From: Marinobacter sp. es.042
GTDB taxonomy: Bacteria > Pseudomonadota > Gammaproteobacteria > Pseudomonadales > Oleiphilaceae
Assembly: GCF_900188315.1 (NCBI RefSeq)
Contig: NZ_LT897781.1
Location: 3,658,001-3,722,000 of the forward strand
Length of the DNA stretch: 64,000 nucleotides
Reading direction: 5' to 3'
The notes below the pieces were generated by a model. It did not search any database and was not told the origin of the DNA. It saw nothing but the letters and a program-made list of their open reading frames with translations. The translations under genes and the position numbers were made by a program. Below are positions 15,378 through 23,661 of the stretch, in pieces. How positions within the stretch are numbered: the first letter of the stretch is position 1; every line of letters begins with the position of its first letter.

Positions 15378-18300
15378 TCACTCGATCTTGATCTGATTGT
15401 TGCTAAGCAAGGAGTCGATGAACTGGTCGGACGTCTGGCCGTCCATGCTCACTCCGCTTAGGGTGATCGACTGATGGGCATTGTCGCCGCTATCGGAAAG
15501 AGCCCCATCCTTGTTGAGATAAAGAACCGTATCGCCATGCTCTTCACGAGCCATCATGTAATCATTAATGGTCGCGGATGACGCATCCTGAAGCAGGTCT
15601 GTCAGCTCCAGCTGGTCGCCTTGCCCGGAACCGTTATAGCCATCCTGAGTGTCAATGGTGAAGTCCGTGACCCTGTCCTGAGTCAACTGACCATCGTTTG
15701 CATCGCCCAACTCCCAACGGAAAACATCGGCTCCAACGCCCCCGGTAAGAACATCGCCATCAGCACCTCCAATCAGGGTGTCGTTGCCTGCGCCTCCGAT
15801 CAGGTAATCGTTTCCGGCACCGCCTGACAGCGTGTCGTCTCCGGCGTATCCGCGAACAAGATCATCTGTTGCGGCGCCCTGCAGGTTGTTGCCCTGCTGG
15901 TCGCCGGATACAGTCTCCTCCGTCCGATCGACCGTGACGGTGAGCGTGTCCGTTACTGATTGCTCATCGTTGTTGCCAGACTCAGTTGCGGTTGCCGTGA
16001 TGGTCAGTGCGATGTCGCCACTGAATTCCGCCGGAGGCAATAACTGAAGGTCGTTCAGGTCACTGGCGCCCAGGCTCCAGGTGCCGTCAGGATTCTGAAC
16101 GCCGGCAGTTAGCGCAGCACCAGCAGGCATGCCATCAATCACAATGCCCAGGGTTTCGGAGCCGTCCTGATCGGCAAGCGCTGCATTGATTACCAGATCT
16201 ACTGGCATTCCGTAGTTGCCAGCCAGCCCGGGAGCCGTAACGGTTGGTGTCGTCAATGAGAGCCAAGAGTCCTTGTTGCCATCGCCGCCGTTTAACACTA
16301 ACCATTGGAACTGATGGTGCCCCGACTCCGTTGCTGTGTAGGTGAATGTTCCTTCTACGGCCTGGTTCGGGAATTTATTTTCCGAGGAGTCTACCAGCAA
16401 GGTCTCCCTGGCACCGGATGGTGCCGTGACCACCAAAACGACCAGGTCGTTGTAGCCTAAGGACACCTCGTTCGCGAAATCCTCACCGTTGGTGAATGTG
16501 TAATCCCAGGTAATGTCCATGCCCGCTGTCAGAGCCTGCGAACTCCCTGTTATTTTGCCGTCTACCACGGTTACGTTGCCCGGATCGGTGACTTGGTCAC
16601 CGTCCGGATCGAAACGATTGTTGAGGAAATTGTTGGGCAGGCCAAGCTCGATTTCGAGGTATTGCCTGTCGACACCCGCGCCGGAGTTAAAGGCATCGGG
16701 CTCCACCGGTTCATCCGGTGATCCGGTAGAAATAGTGGTGACGCCAGCCTGGACACTGGTTGCATCGATCGCCGTCAATGTCGGTGCATCCGCAACCGGT
16801 TTCACATCAACCGTGACGGTCGCAGTGTCTGTGCCGCCTTGGCCGTCGCTGACCGTGTATGAGAATGAGGCGTCACCTGAGAAGTTGTCATCCGGCGTGA
16901 ACACGATATTGCCGCTGCCGTTAAGAGCCACAGTTCCGTTAGTGGCATCCTGAACACTCTGGATGACCAGCGTGTCGCCATCCTCATCGACGTCGTTTTC
17001 GAGCAGAGTTGCCGGTGAAATTTCCAGAGACTGGTTTTCATCAACGATCAGAGCCGAATCAGGGCCGGTATGGGAAACGTGCTGGACACCAAATGTCTGG
17101 TATTGCCCGCCCTGTTCGCGAATCTCTATCCGTAGTTGCGCTCCTCCAGCTTGATCCCAGTACACGATTTCAACGGAGTGGGGGCCGTCGCCGGACAGAG
17201 TGAACTCGCTGCCAGAGCGGGTTGTGGCACCCTGGTTGCCGTTAAATTCGGCAACGGTCTGGCCATTAACTTCGATACGATAACCGTCATCGGCACGAAC
17301 CCGGAACTGATACGTGCCAGCTTCGAGCTCAAGGTTGCCCGTCATCCGGATAATGGCGTCAGAACTGTTGTCGGGATCCTTTGACAGCGAATTACTGTCG
17401 GTTTTCAGAAAGTTCTGAAGCTTTCCATCGCTGCCCAGCCCACCGCCGATCAAACCGTAGTCGATGCTTGTTCCAATGAAGGTGGCGTCGGCCTGTGTTG
17501 CGGCGATAAAGTTTTTGACCTGAGCCACGTTCGTCAGGTTGCTGCCATCTGTTCCCTGCTGGTAGGCGAAGTACTCGCCGAACAGGCCGGGGATAGTGCT
17601 GAACACATAGGTGTCATCCGTAGCGACAGGATCGTCGTTTGCTCCGTTCAGGGTGATTGTCACTTCCTGCGTGGTCACGCCATCGGCGTTGGTCACCGTG
17701 ATGGTGTCGGTCAGGGCGTCGCCTTCGGCCAGTTCCTGGATAGCCTGCTGGCTGTTGTCCGCACTGTAAGTCCAGGTGCCGTTTTCACCGATGACCAGTT
17801 CGCCGTAGGTACCCGTGAGGGTTTCGGCGGTGAAGACGTCTTCGCCGGCGTCCCCGCCAGTGGCTGCTAGAGCACCCGTGACCGTGAGGGTGTTGGCGTC
17901 GTCTTCGGTGACTGCACCGGTGGTGTCGCCAGAGATCAGTGGCACATCATCGGTGCCGTTAATGGTGATGTCCTGGGTAGCGGTCGTGCCGTCATCACTG
18001 GTGAAAGTGATGGTGTCGGTGAGTGTCTCACCGGCTTTCAGGGCCTGCACCGTCGTGTTGGTGTTATCCAGCGTGTAGGTCCAGTTGCCGCTCCCATCCA
18101 CGGTCGGGGAGCCGTAGTTCGCGGTTGCGCTGCTTAGTGTGCCTTCGCCGCTATCGGCATCGCTCACATTCACTGTGCCGCTTGCGGTGTTGTCATTCGC
18201 ATCGTCTTCAGTAACCGCACTGTCGGTGGCCTGCACGGTGATGTCCGCCGGGTCAGCCACCGGATTGACGGTAATCGCGACAGATGCTGAATCGGTGCCG

Positions 18301-21300
18301 CCATTGCCGTCGCTGACGGTGTAGATGATGGTGTCGTCGCCGGCGAAGTTGGTATTCGGGGTGTAATCCAGCGTGCCGTCAGCGTTGATGATGACCATGC
18401 CATTGGTGGCGGTTGCCTGGGTGACACTCAAGGTGTCGCCGTCGCTGTCAGTGTCATTACCCAGCACGTCGATGTTGCTCAGCACCGTATCTTCGTCGGT
18501 GGTGAGGGCTGCATCGTCATTCGCCACAGGTGCGTCGTTCACCAGGGTGGTGGTCACCGTGTTAGTGGCGGTCACACCGTCGTTAGTGGTCAGGCTGACG
18601 TTGGGAAGTGTGTTACCCGCATCCAGATAGGTTTCACCGGCGGAGGTCAGACGGACTTCGTTGCCGACGATCTCGTAATAGCCGTTGTCGTTGGTGCCGG
18701 CTGTGAAATCGACGGTCGCGTTACCTTCCTCGTCAGTCAGGGTGATCTCGCCGATCACCGCGCCAGCGCTGGTGCTGTCTTCGGTGACCGAGCCATCGGT
18801 CAGGCTGAGGCTCGACTGGTCGTTCACCAACGTGGTGGTCACGATGTTGGTCGCGGTTACACCGTCGTTGGTCGTCAAACTCACGTCCGGCAAGGCGTTT
18901 CCGGCATCCAGGTAGGTCTCACCAGCGGAGGTCAGACGGACTTCGTTCCCGACAATTTCATAGTAGCCATCGTCATTGGTACCCGCCGTGAAGTCGACGG
19001 TCGCGTTGCCTTCCTCGTCAGTCAGGGTGATCTCGCTGATTACGTCACCGGCGGAGGTGGTGTCTTCAGCCGCCGTGCCATCAGTCAGGCTCAGCGTCGA
19101 AGTATCGTTCACCAGCCTGGTGGTCACGGTGTTGGTGGCGGTCACACCATCGTTAGTCGTCAGGCTGACGTCTGGCAGTGGGTTGCCGGCATCCAGATAC
19201 GCTTCACCGTCTGCGGTGAGGACCACGTTATTGCCGACAATCTCATAGTAGCCGTCATCGTTCGTGCCGGCGGTGAAGTCGACGGTGGCGTTACCTTCCT
19301 CATCGGTGAGGGTGATCTCGCTAATCACCGCGCCAGCGCTGGTGCTGTCTTCGGTCGCCGTGCCATCGGTGAGGCTCAGGGTCGAAGTATCGTTCACCAA
19401 CGTGGTGGTTACGGTGTTGCTGACAGTGACGCCATCGTTGGTGGTCAGGCTCACATCCGGCAGTGCGTTACCGGCGTCCAGGTAGGTCTCACCAGCGGAC
19501 GTCAGGCGGACTTCGTTCCCGACAATCTCGTAATAGCCATCGTCGTTGGTGCCGGCGGTGAAATTGACGGTCGCGTTGCCTTCTTCGTCGGTGAGGGTGA
19601 TCTCGCCGATCACATCCCCGGCGGAGGTGGTGTCTTCCGTGGCGGAGCCATCGGTCAGGCTCAGGGTTGAGGTATCGTTCGCCAGGGTAGTGGTCACGGT
19701 GTTGGTGGCGGTCACACCATCGTTGGTGGTCAGGCTGACGTTGGGAAGGGTGTTACCTGCATCGAGGTAAGTCTCACCAGCCGAGGTCAAACGCACCTCG
19801 TTACCGACAATTTCATAGTAGCCGGCGTCATTGGTACCGGCGGTGAAGTCGACGGTGGCGTTGCCTTCTTCATCCGTGAGGGTGATTTCACTGATCACCG
19901 CGCCAGCGCTAGTGCTGTCTTCGGTCGCCGTGCCATCGGTCAGAGTGAGGCTGGACTGATCGTTCACCAGGGTTGTGGTCACGGTGTTGGTTGCGATCAC
20001 GCCGTCGTTAGTGGTCAGACTGACGTCTGGCAGTGCATTACCGGCGTCCAGGTAGGTTTCACCAGCGGACGTCAGGCGGACTTCGTTGCCGACGATCTCG
20101 TAATAGCCGTCATCGTTCGTGCCCGCGGTGAAATCGACGGTCGCGTTGCCTTCCTCATCGGTGAGGGTGATCTCACCGATCACATCCCCGGCGGAGGTGG
20201 CGTCTTCAGTCGCCGTGCCATCAGTCAGGCTCAGCGTTGAGATATCGTTCACCAGCGTGGTGGTCACGGTGTTCGTCGCGATCACACCGTCGTTGGTGGT
20301 CAGGCTCACATTTGGGAGCGCGTTACCGGCGTCCAGGTAGGTCTCTCCAGCGGACGTCAGGCGGACTTCGTTGCCGACAATTTCATAGTAGCCATCGTCA
20401 TTGGTACCCGCCGTGAAGTCGACGGTGGCGTTGCCTTCTTCATCCGTGAGGGTGATTTCGCTGATCACCGCGCCAGCGCTAGTGCTGTCTTCGGTGGCAA
20501 CGCCATCAGTCAGAGTGAGGCTGGACTGATCGTTCACCAGGGTTGTGGTCACGGTGTTCGTTGCGGTTACACCATCGTTGGTGGTCAGGCTCACGTCCGG
20601 CAGTGCGTTACCGGCGTCCAAATAAGTCTCACCAGCGGACGTCAGACGCACTTCGTTGCCGACAATTTCATAGTAGCCATCGTCATTGGTGCCGGCCGTG
20701 AAGTCGACGGTGGCGTTGCCTTCTTCATCCGTGAGGGTGATTTCGCTGATCACCGCGCCAGCGCTGGTGCTGTCTTCGGTGGCGGAGCCATCAGTCAGAC
20801 TGAGGCTGGATTGGTCATTTACCAAAGTGGTGGTTACGGTGTTGCTGACAGTGACGCCATCGTTGGTGGTCAGGCTGACGTCTGGCAATTCGTTACCGGC
20901 GTCCAGATACGCTTCACCGGCGGACGTCAGACGCACTTCGTTGCCGACAATTTCATAGTAGCCATCGTCATTGGTGCCGGCCGTGAAATCGACCGTGGCG
21001 TTGCCTTCCTCGTCGGTCAGGGTGATCTCGCCGATCACGTCACCAGCCGAGGTGCTGTCCTCGGTGGCAACGCCATCAGTCAGACTGAGGCTGGCCTGGT
21101 CGTTCACCAGGGTGGTGGTGACCGTATTGGTCGCGGTCACGCCGTCGTTAGTGGTCAGGCTCACATCTGGGAGCGCGTTACCCGCATCCAGATAGGCTTC
21201 ACCAGCCGAGGTCAAACGCACCTCGTTACCGACGATCTCGTAATAGCCGTTGTCATTGGTGCCCGCCGTGAAGTCGACCGTGGCATTGCCTTCTTCGTCG

Positions 21301-23357
21301 GTCAGAGTGATCTCGCCGATCACGTCACCAGCCGAGGTGCTGTCCTCGGTGACGGAGCCATTGGTCAGGCTCAGCGTTGAGGTATCGTTCACCAGCGTTG
21401 TGGTTACGGTGTTGCTGACAGTGACGCCATCGTTGGTGGTCAGGCTCACATCCGGCAGTGCGTTACCGGCGTCCAGGTAGGTCTCACCAGCGGACGTCAG
21501 GCGGACTTCGTTGCCGACGATCTCGTAATAGCCGTCATCGTTCGTGCCCGCGGTGAAATCGACGGTGGCGTTGAATTCCTCGTCAGTCAGGGTGATCTCG
21601 CCGATCACCGCGCCAGCGCTGGTGCTGTCTTCAGTCGCCGCGCCATCGGTCAGGCTGAGGCTGGACTGGTCGTCCACCGGATTGACGGTAACCGCGACGG
21701 AGGCGGAATCGGTGCCGCCATTGCCGTCACTGACGGTGTAGGCGATGGTGTCGTTTCCGGCGAAGTTGGCATTTGGGATGTAATCCAGTGTGCCGTCAGC
21801 GTTAATGATGACCGTGCCATTGGTGGCCGTTGCCTGAGTGACGCTGAGGCTGTCGCCATCGCTGTCGGTGTCATTGCCCAGCACGTCGATGTTGCTCAGC
21901 ACCGTGTCTTCGTCGGTGGTTAGGGGCGCATCGTCATTCGCCACAGGTGCGTCTTGGGCACTGTTAATGGTGATAGTGACCGTCTCGGTGGTCACGCCAT
22001 CGGCATTGGTAACCGTGAAGCTGTCCGTCAGGGTTTGGTCGGTAGCCAGACCCTGAATGGCCTGTTGACTGTTATCTGCGCTGTAAGTCCAGGTGCCGTT
22101 TTCATCGATGACCAGTTCGCCGTAGGTGCCGGCCAGGGTCTCGCCAGTGAAGGCATCTTCGCCAGGGTCGCCGCCGTTGGCTGCCAGAGTGCCCGTGGTA
22201 GTGAGGATGGTGGCCTCGTCCTCAGTGACGTTGCCGGTTATATCGCCAGAGATCACTGGCACATCGTCGACGGCATTGAAGGTGCCTGATGTGCGGTCAG
22301 TAACGTTGTTGCCATTACGATCCTGAGCGGAGGCTTCAATGGTGAGACTTCCATCCACGAGGCCCGAAAGATCCACGCCAGCGATGCTGAAGGAACCATC
22401 AGCACCAACGGTTGCAGTTGCTGTCACCACAGTACCTTGAGTGTCAGTAATCGTCAGTTCGACCGCGTTACCTTCCGCGACGTCGGTAGTGGTCCCGGTC
22501 AGGTCAATGGTTTGTGCATCGTTGTCAATGGATTGGGCTGTCACGTCCAGCATTCCGGTAGTGACGTCCAGCGTACCCCCTGTTGAAGCTGTCAATCTTT
22601 CGCCATTGGCCGCCGTTGCGGAGGCATCAATCGTGATTGGCCCATCAACCAGCCTAGTCAGTTGAGAGATGACCGCTGTATAGCTGCCGTCAGGTCCTGG
22701 GTTGATCACCTGCGAAACTGTCGTTCCGTTCTGGTCAGTGATTGTTACCGTAATCGATTCGCCATTGGCCAGGTTGTTGCCCGAACCATTGATGGTGTAA
22801 GCGGGAGTGTCGCTGGTTCCGCCGGAAACACTCTCAATGGAGAGAGTGCCGGGTTCGGGGGCGGTCGGGTTCAGGCCAGAGCCCCCGTCAATATCAACCA
22901 CCGGTGTATCGGCCTGTACTGTTGTCAGGTCCAGGCTGATGTCGGAAGGGTTGATGTTCTCCAGAATGCGGGCAAGGCGGACAGAACTGCTGCCTCCAGC
23001 ACTACCACCTTCCAAACCGGCGGCCGGTGCCTCGGCCTCCTCAATGCTGGTGCCCAAAGCCTCCTCGATGGCTGCAAGTGCCTGCGCAACACTTTCATCT
23101 TCAACGATGGAGTCCTCGTTGGGTGAGGGAACGAAATTGCTTGCCAATTCGGCGCTCGCGAGGATTGTTACACCACTGTCGACAGTGGCTGTGTTGTTGT
23201 AGCCGAAATCAAGCAACACACGACCGTCTTCCGCAGTGATCAGTCTCTCACCCAGCATTAGAGCGTCACCTTGTTCCAGAAGTCTGCGGCTTCCGTCCGG
23301 CGCCTCTGCCCAGACTTTCCCGGAAACGTTCAGAACGATGGCAATCGTGATGCTCAT
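15378..23357 (-). CDS. Giant LapA-type RTX adhesin with retention module, 95-residue repeats and PA14 domain
   Basis: 2659 residues, exported by type I secretion and held at the outer membrane. Residues 1-110 are the LapA-like retention module (MSITIAIVLNVSGKVWAEAP, DALMLGERLITAEDGRVLLDFG), ending in a PAAG site at 111-114 for the LapG protease. Two Ig-like and VCBS/cadherin-like modules follow to about 560. Residues 565-1608 are 11 near-identical 95-residue repeats (TEDSTSAG, GYYEIVGNEVRLTSAG, VSLTTNDGV). More VCBS-like modules precede a PA14-like domain at about 1920-2085 (GLFGEYF, YQFRVRADDGYRIEV). RTX calcium repeats GGAGNDYLIGGAGND lie at 2505-2540, then the C-terminal secretion signal. 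An AGAGG ribosome site precedes the ATG. Its secretion genes are divergent. Confidence 0.95.
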   Translation of the reverse strand: MSITIAIVLNVSGKVWAEAPDGSRRLLEQGDALMLGERLITAEDGRVLLDFGYNNTATVDSGVTILASAELASNFVPSPNEDSIVEDESVAQALAAIEEALGTSIEEAEAPAAGLEGGSAGGSSSVRLARILENINPSDISLDLTTVQADTPVVDIDGGSGLNPTAPEPGTLSIESVSGGTSDTPAYTINGSGNNLANGESITVTITDQNGTTVSQVINPGPDGSYTAVISQLTRLVDGPITIDASATAANGERLTASTGGTLDVTTGMLDVTAQSIDNDAQTIDLTGTTTDVAEGNAVELTITDTQGTVVTATATVGADGSFSIAGVDLSGLVDGSLTIEASAQDRNGNNVTDRTSGTFNAVDDVPVISGDITGNVTEDEATILTTTGTLAANGGDPGEDAFTGETLAGTYGELVIDENGTWTYSADNSQQAIQGLATDQTLTDSFTVTNADGVTTETVTITINSAQDAPVANDDAPLTTDEDTVLSNIDVLGNDTDSDGDSLSVTQATATNGTVIINADGTLDYIPNANFAGNDTIAYTVSDGNGGTDSASVAVTVNPVDDQSSLSLTDGAATEDSTSAGAVIGEITLTDEEFNATVDFTAGTNDDGYYEIVGNEVRLTSAGETYLDAGNALPDVSLTTNDGVTVSNTVTTTLVNDTSTLSLTNGSVTEDSTSAGDVIGEITLTDEEGNATVDFTAGTNDNGYYEIVGNEVRLTSAGEAYLDAGNALPDVSLTTNDGVTATNTVTTTLVNDQASLSLTDGVATEDSTSAGDVIGEITLTDEEGNATVDFTAGTNDDGYYEIVGNEVRLTSAGEAYLDAGNELPDVSLTTNDGVTVSNTVTTTLVNDQSSLSLTDGSATEDSTSAGAVISEITLTDEEGNATVDFTAGTNDDGYYEIVGNEVRLTSAGETYLDAGNALPDVSLTTNDGVTATNTVTTTLVNDQSSLTLTDGVATEDSTSAGAVISEITLTDEEGNATVDFTAGTNDDGYYEIVGNEVRLTSAGETYLDAGNALPNVSLTTNDGVIATNTVTTTLVNDISTLSLTDGTATEDATSAGDVIGEITLTDEEGNATVDFTAGTNDDGYYEIVGNEVRLTSAGETYLDAGNALPDVSLTTNDGVIATNTVTTTLVNDQSSLTLTDGTATEDSTSAGAVISEITLTDEEGNATVDFTAGTNDAGYYEIVGNEVRLTSAGETYLDAGNTLPNVSLTTNDGVTATNTVTTTLANDTSTLSLTDGSATEDTTSAGDVIGEITLTDEEGNATVNFTAGTNDDGYYEIVGNEVRLTSAGETYLDAGNALPDVSLTTNDGVTVSNTVTTTLVNDTSTLSLTDGTATEDSTSAGAVISEITLTDEEGNATVDFTAGTNDDGYYEIVGNNVVLTADGEAYLDAGNPLPDVSLTTNDGVTATNTVTTRLVNDTSTLSLTDGTAAEDTTSAGDVISEITLTDEEGNATVDFTAGTNDDGYYEIVGNEVRLTSAGETYLDAGNALPDVSLTTNDGVTATNIVTTTLVNDQSSLSLTDGSVTEDSTSAGAVIGEITLTDEEGNATVDFTAGTNDNGYYEIVGNEVRLTSAGETYLDAGNTLPNVSLTTNDGVTATNTVTTTLVNDAPVANDDAALTTDEDTVLSNIDVLGNDTDSDGDTLSVTQATATNGMVIINADGTLDYTPNTNFAGDDTIIYTVSDGNGGTDSASVAITVNPVADPADITVQATDSAVTEDDANDNTASGTVNVSDADSGEGTLSSATANYGSPTVDGSGNWTYTLDNTNTTVQALKAGETLTDTITFTSDDGTTATQDITINGTDDVPLISGDTTGAVTEDDANTLTVTGALAATGGDAGEDVFTAETLTGTYGELVIGENGTWTYSADNSQQAIQELAEGDALTDTITVTNADGVTTQEVTITLNGANDDPVATDDTYVFSTIPGLFGEYFAYQQGTDGSNLTNVAQVKNFIAATQADATFIGTSIDYGLIGGGLGSDGKLQNFLKTDSNSLSKDPDNSSDAIIRMTGNLELEAGTYQFRVRADDGYRIEVNGQTVAEFNGNQGATTRSGSEFTLSGDGPHSVEIVYWDQAGGAQLRIEIREQGGQYQTFGVQHVSHTGPDSALIVDENQSLEISPATLLENDVDEDGDTLVIQSVQDATNGTVALNGSGNIVFTPDDNFSGDASFSYTVSDGQGGTDTATVTVDVKPVADAPTLTAIDATSVQAGVTTISTGSPDEPVEPDAFNSGAGVDRQYLEIELGLPNNFLNNRFDPDGDQVTDPGNVTVVDGKITGSSQALTAGMDITWDYTFTNGEDFANEVSLGYNDLVVLVVTAPSGARETLLVDSSENKFPNQAVEGTFTYTATESGHHQFQWLVLNGGDGNKDSWLSLTTPTVTAPGLAGNYGMPVDLVINAALADQDGSETLGIVIDGMPAGAALTAGVQNPDGTWSLGASDLNDLQLLPPAEFSGDIALTITATATESGNNDEQSVTDTLTVTVDRTEETVSGDQQGNNLQGAATDDLVRGYAGDDTLSGGAGNDYLIGGAGNDTLIGGADGDVLTGGVGADVFRWELGDANDGQLTQDRVTDFTIDTQDGYNGSGQGDQLELTDLLQDASSATINDYMMAREEHGDTVLYLNKDGALSDSGDNAHQSITLSGVSMDGQTSDQFIDSLLSNNQIKIE
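18534..21668 (-). repeat. Array of 11 tandem 285-bp repeats inside the adhesin gene
   Basis: Eleven in-frame units of 285 bp (95 residues) run without a gap, each ending VTTTLVND or a one-residue variant. Units differ at few positions: SxLxLTDG(S/T/V/A)ATED, (D/A)VI(G/S)EI, NAL/NTL/NELP, and GVTVS versus GVTAT or GVIAT. One unit (the ninth, near 19100-19370) has a divergent NNVVLTADGEAYLDAGNPLP. High nucleotide identity makes the array prone to copy-number change and to assembly error. Confidence 0.95.
23016..23027 (-). other. Predicted LapG cleavage site (PAAG) in the adhesin retention module
   Basis: Codons 111-114 read Pro-Ala-Ala-Gly (minus-strand CCGGCCGCCGGT). LapG-type proteases cut between the two alanines of a T/P-A-A-G site just after the retention module of LapA-like adhesins. 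Position and context (before a Gly/Ser-rich linker) match. The locus encodes LapG and LapD. Confidence 0.75.
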
Positions 23358-23661
23358 GGCAGGCCTCTTTATTTCAAAATAGAACTAGCAGGGAGTTTTA
23401 TGAACTTTTTTACTGCCCTTACGGTAGGCTGGCTTGCAACGCCTGCCTACTGGACTGGGGTACAGGTTCGGGCGATTTCTGGTGATAAATTGTAAATGGT
23501 TGTTAAATTGCCCCTTTTTACTTGCGGTCCGATACAATAGCGCGCAGCCGAGTTGGCTGAAGTGGGAATGCGGCAAGTGGTTGGTGGTCGTGCTCCAGTT
23601 CCGAATAGAAAAGGGTAGTGCTTTCTTGGGCGAAGCCCTTGTTAGCCTGGAGGTTGGAAGT
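23358..23661. promoter_or_regulatory. Divergent promoter region between adhesin and its secretion operon
   Basis: A 304-base non-coding stretch with an AT-rich core around 23470-23540. On the plus strand TACAAT at 23533-23538, with TTGCCC about 19 bases upstream, is a plausible sigma-70 promoter for the secretion operon. The minus strand has ATTTACAATTTATC in the same core for the adhesin. No obvious regulator palindrome is seen. A long open frame from 23434 across this region is judged untranslated. Confidence 0.4.

Noticed and set aside
20811..21380. 189-residue plus-strand open frame within the adhesin repeats
   Set aside because: Shadow frame of the repeated adhesin units; it repeats with the same period.
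18534..21668. Regular tandem repeats considered as a CRISPR-like or satellite array
   Set aside because: The unit is 285 bp, in frame and encodes a conserved 95-residue module of the adhesin; there are no unique spacers.
23434..23661. N-terminal extension of the TolC-OmpA gene
   Set aside because: It would put 76 non-conserved residues before a Sec signal; TTG 23662 has a perfect GGAGG site.
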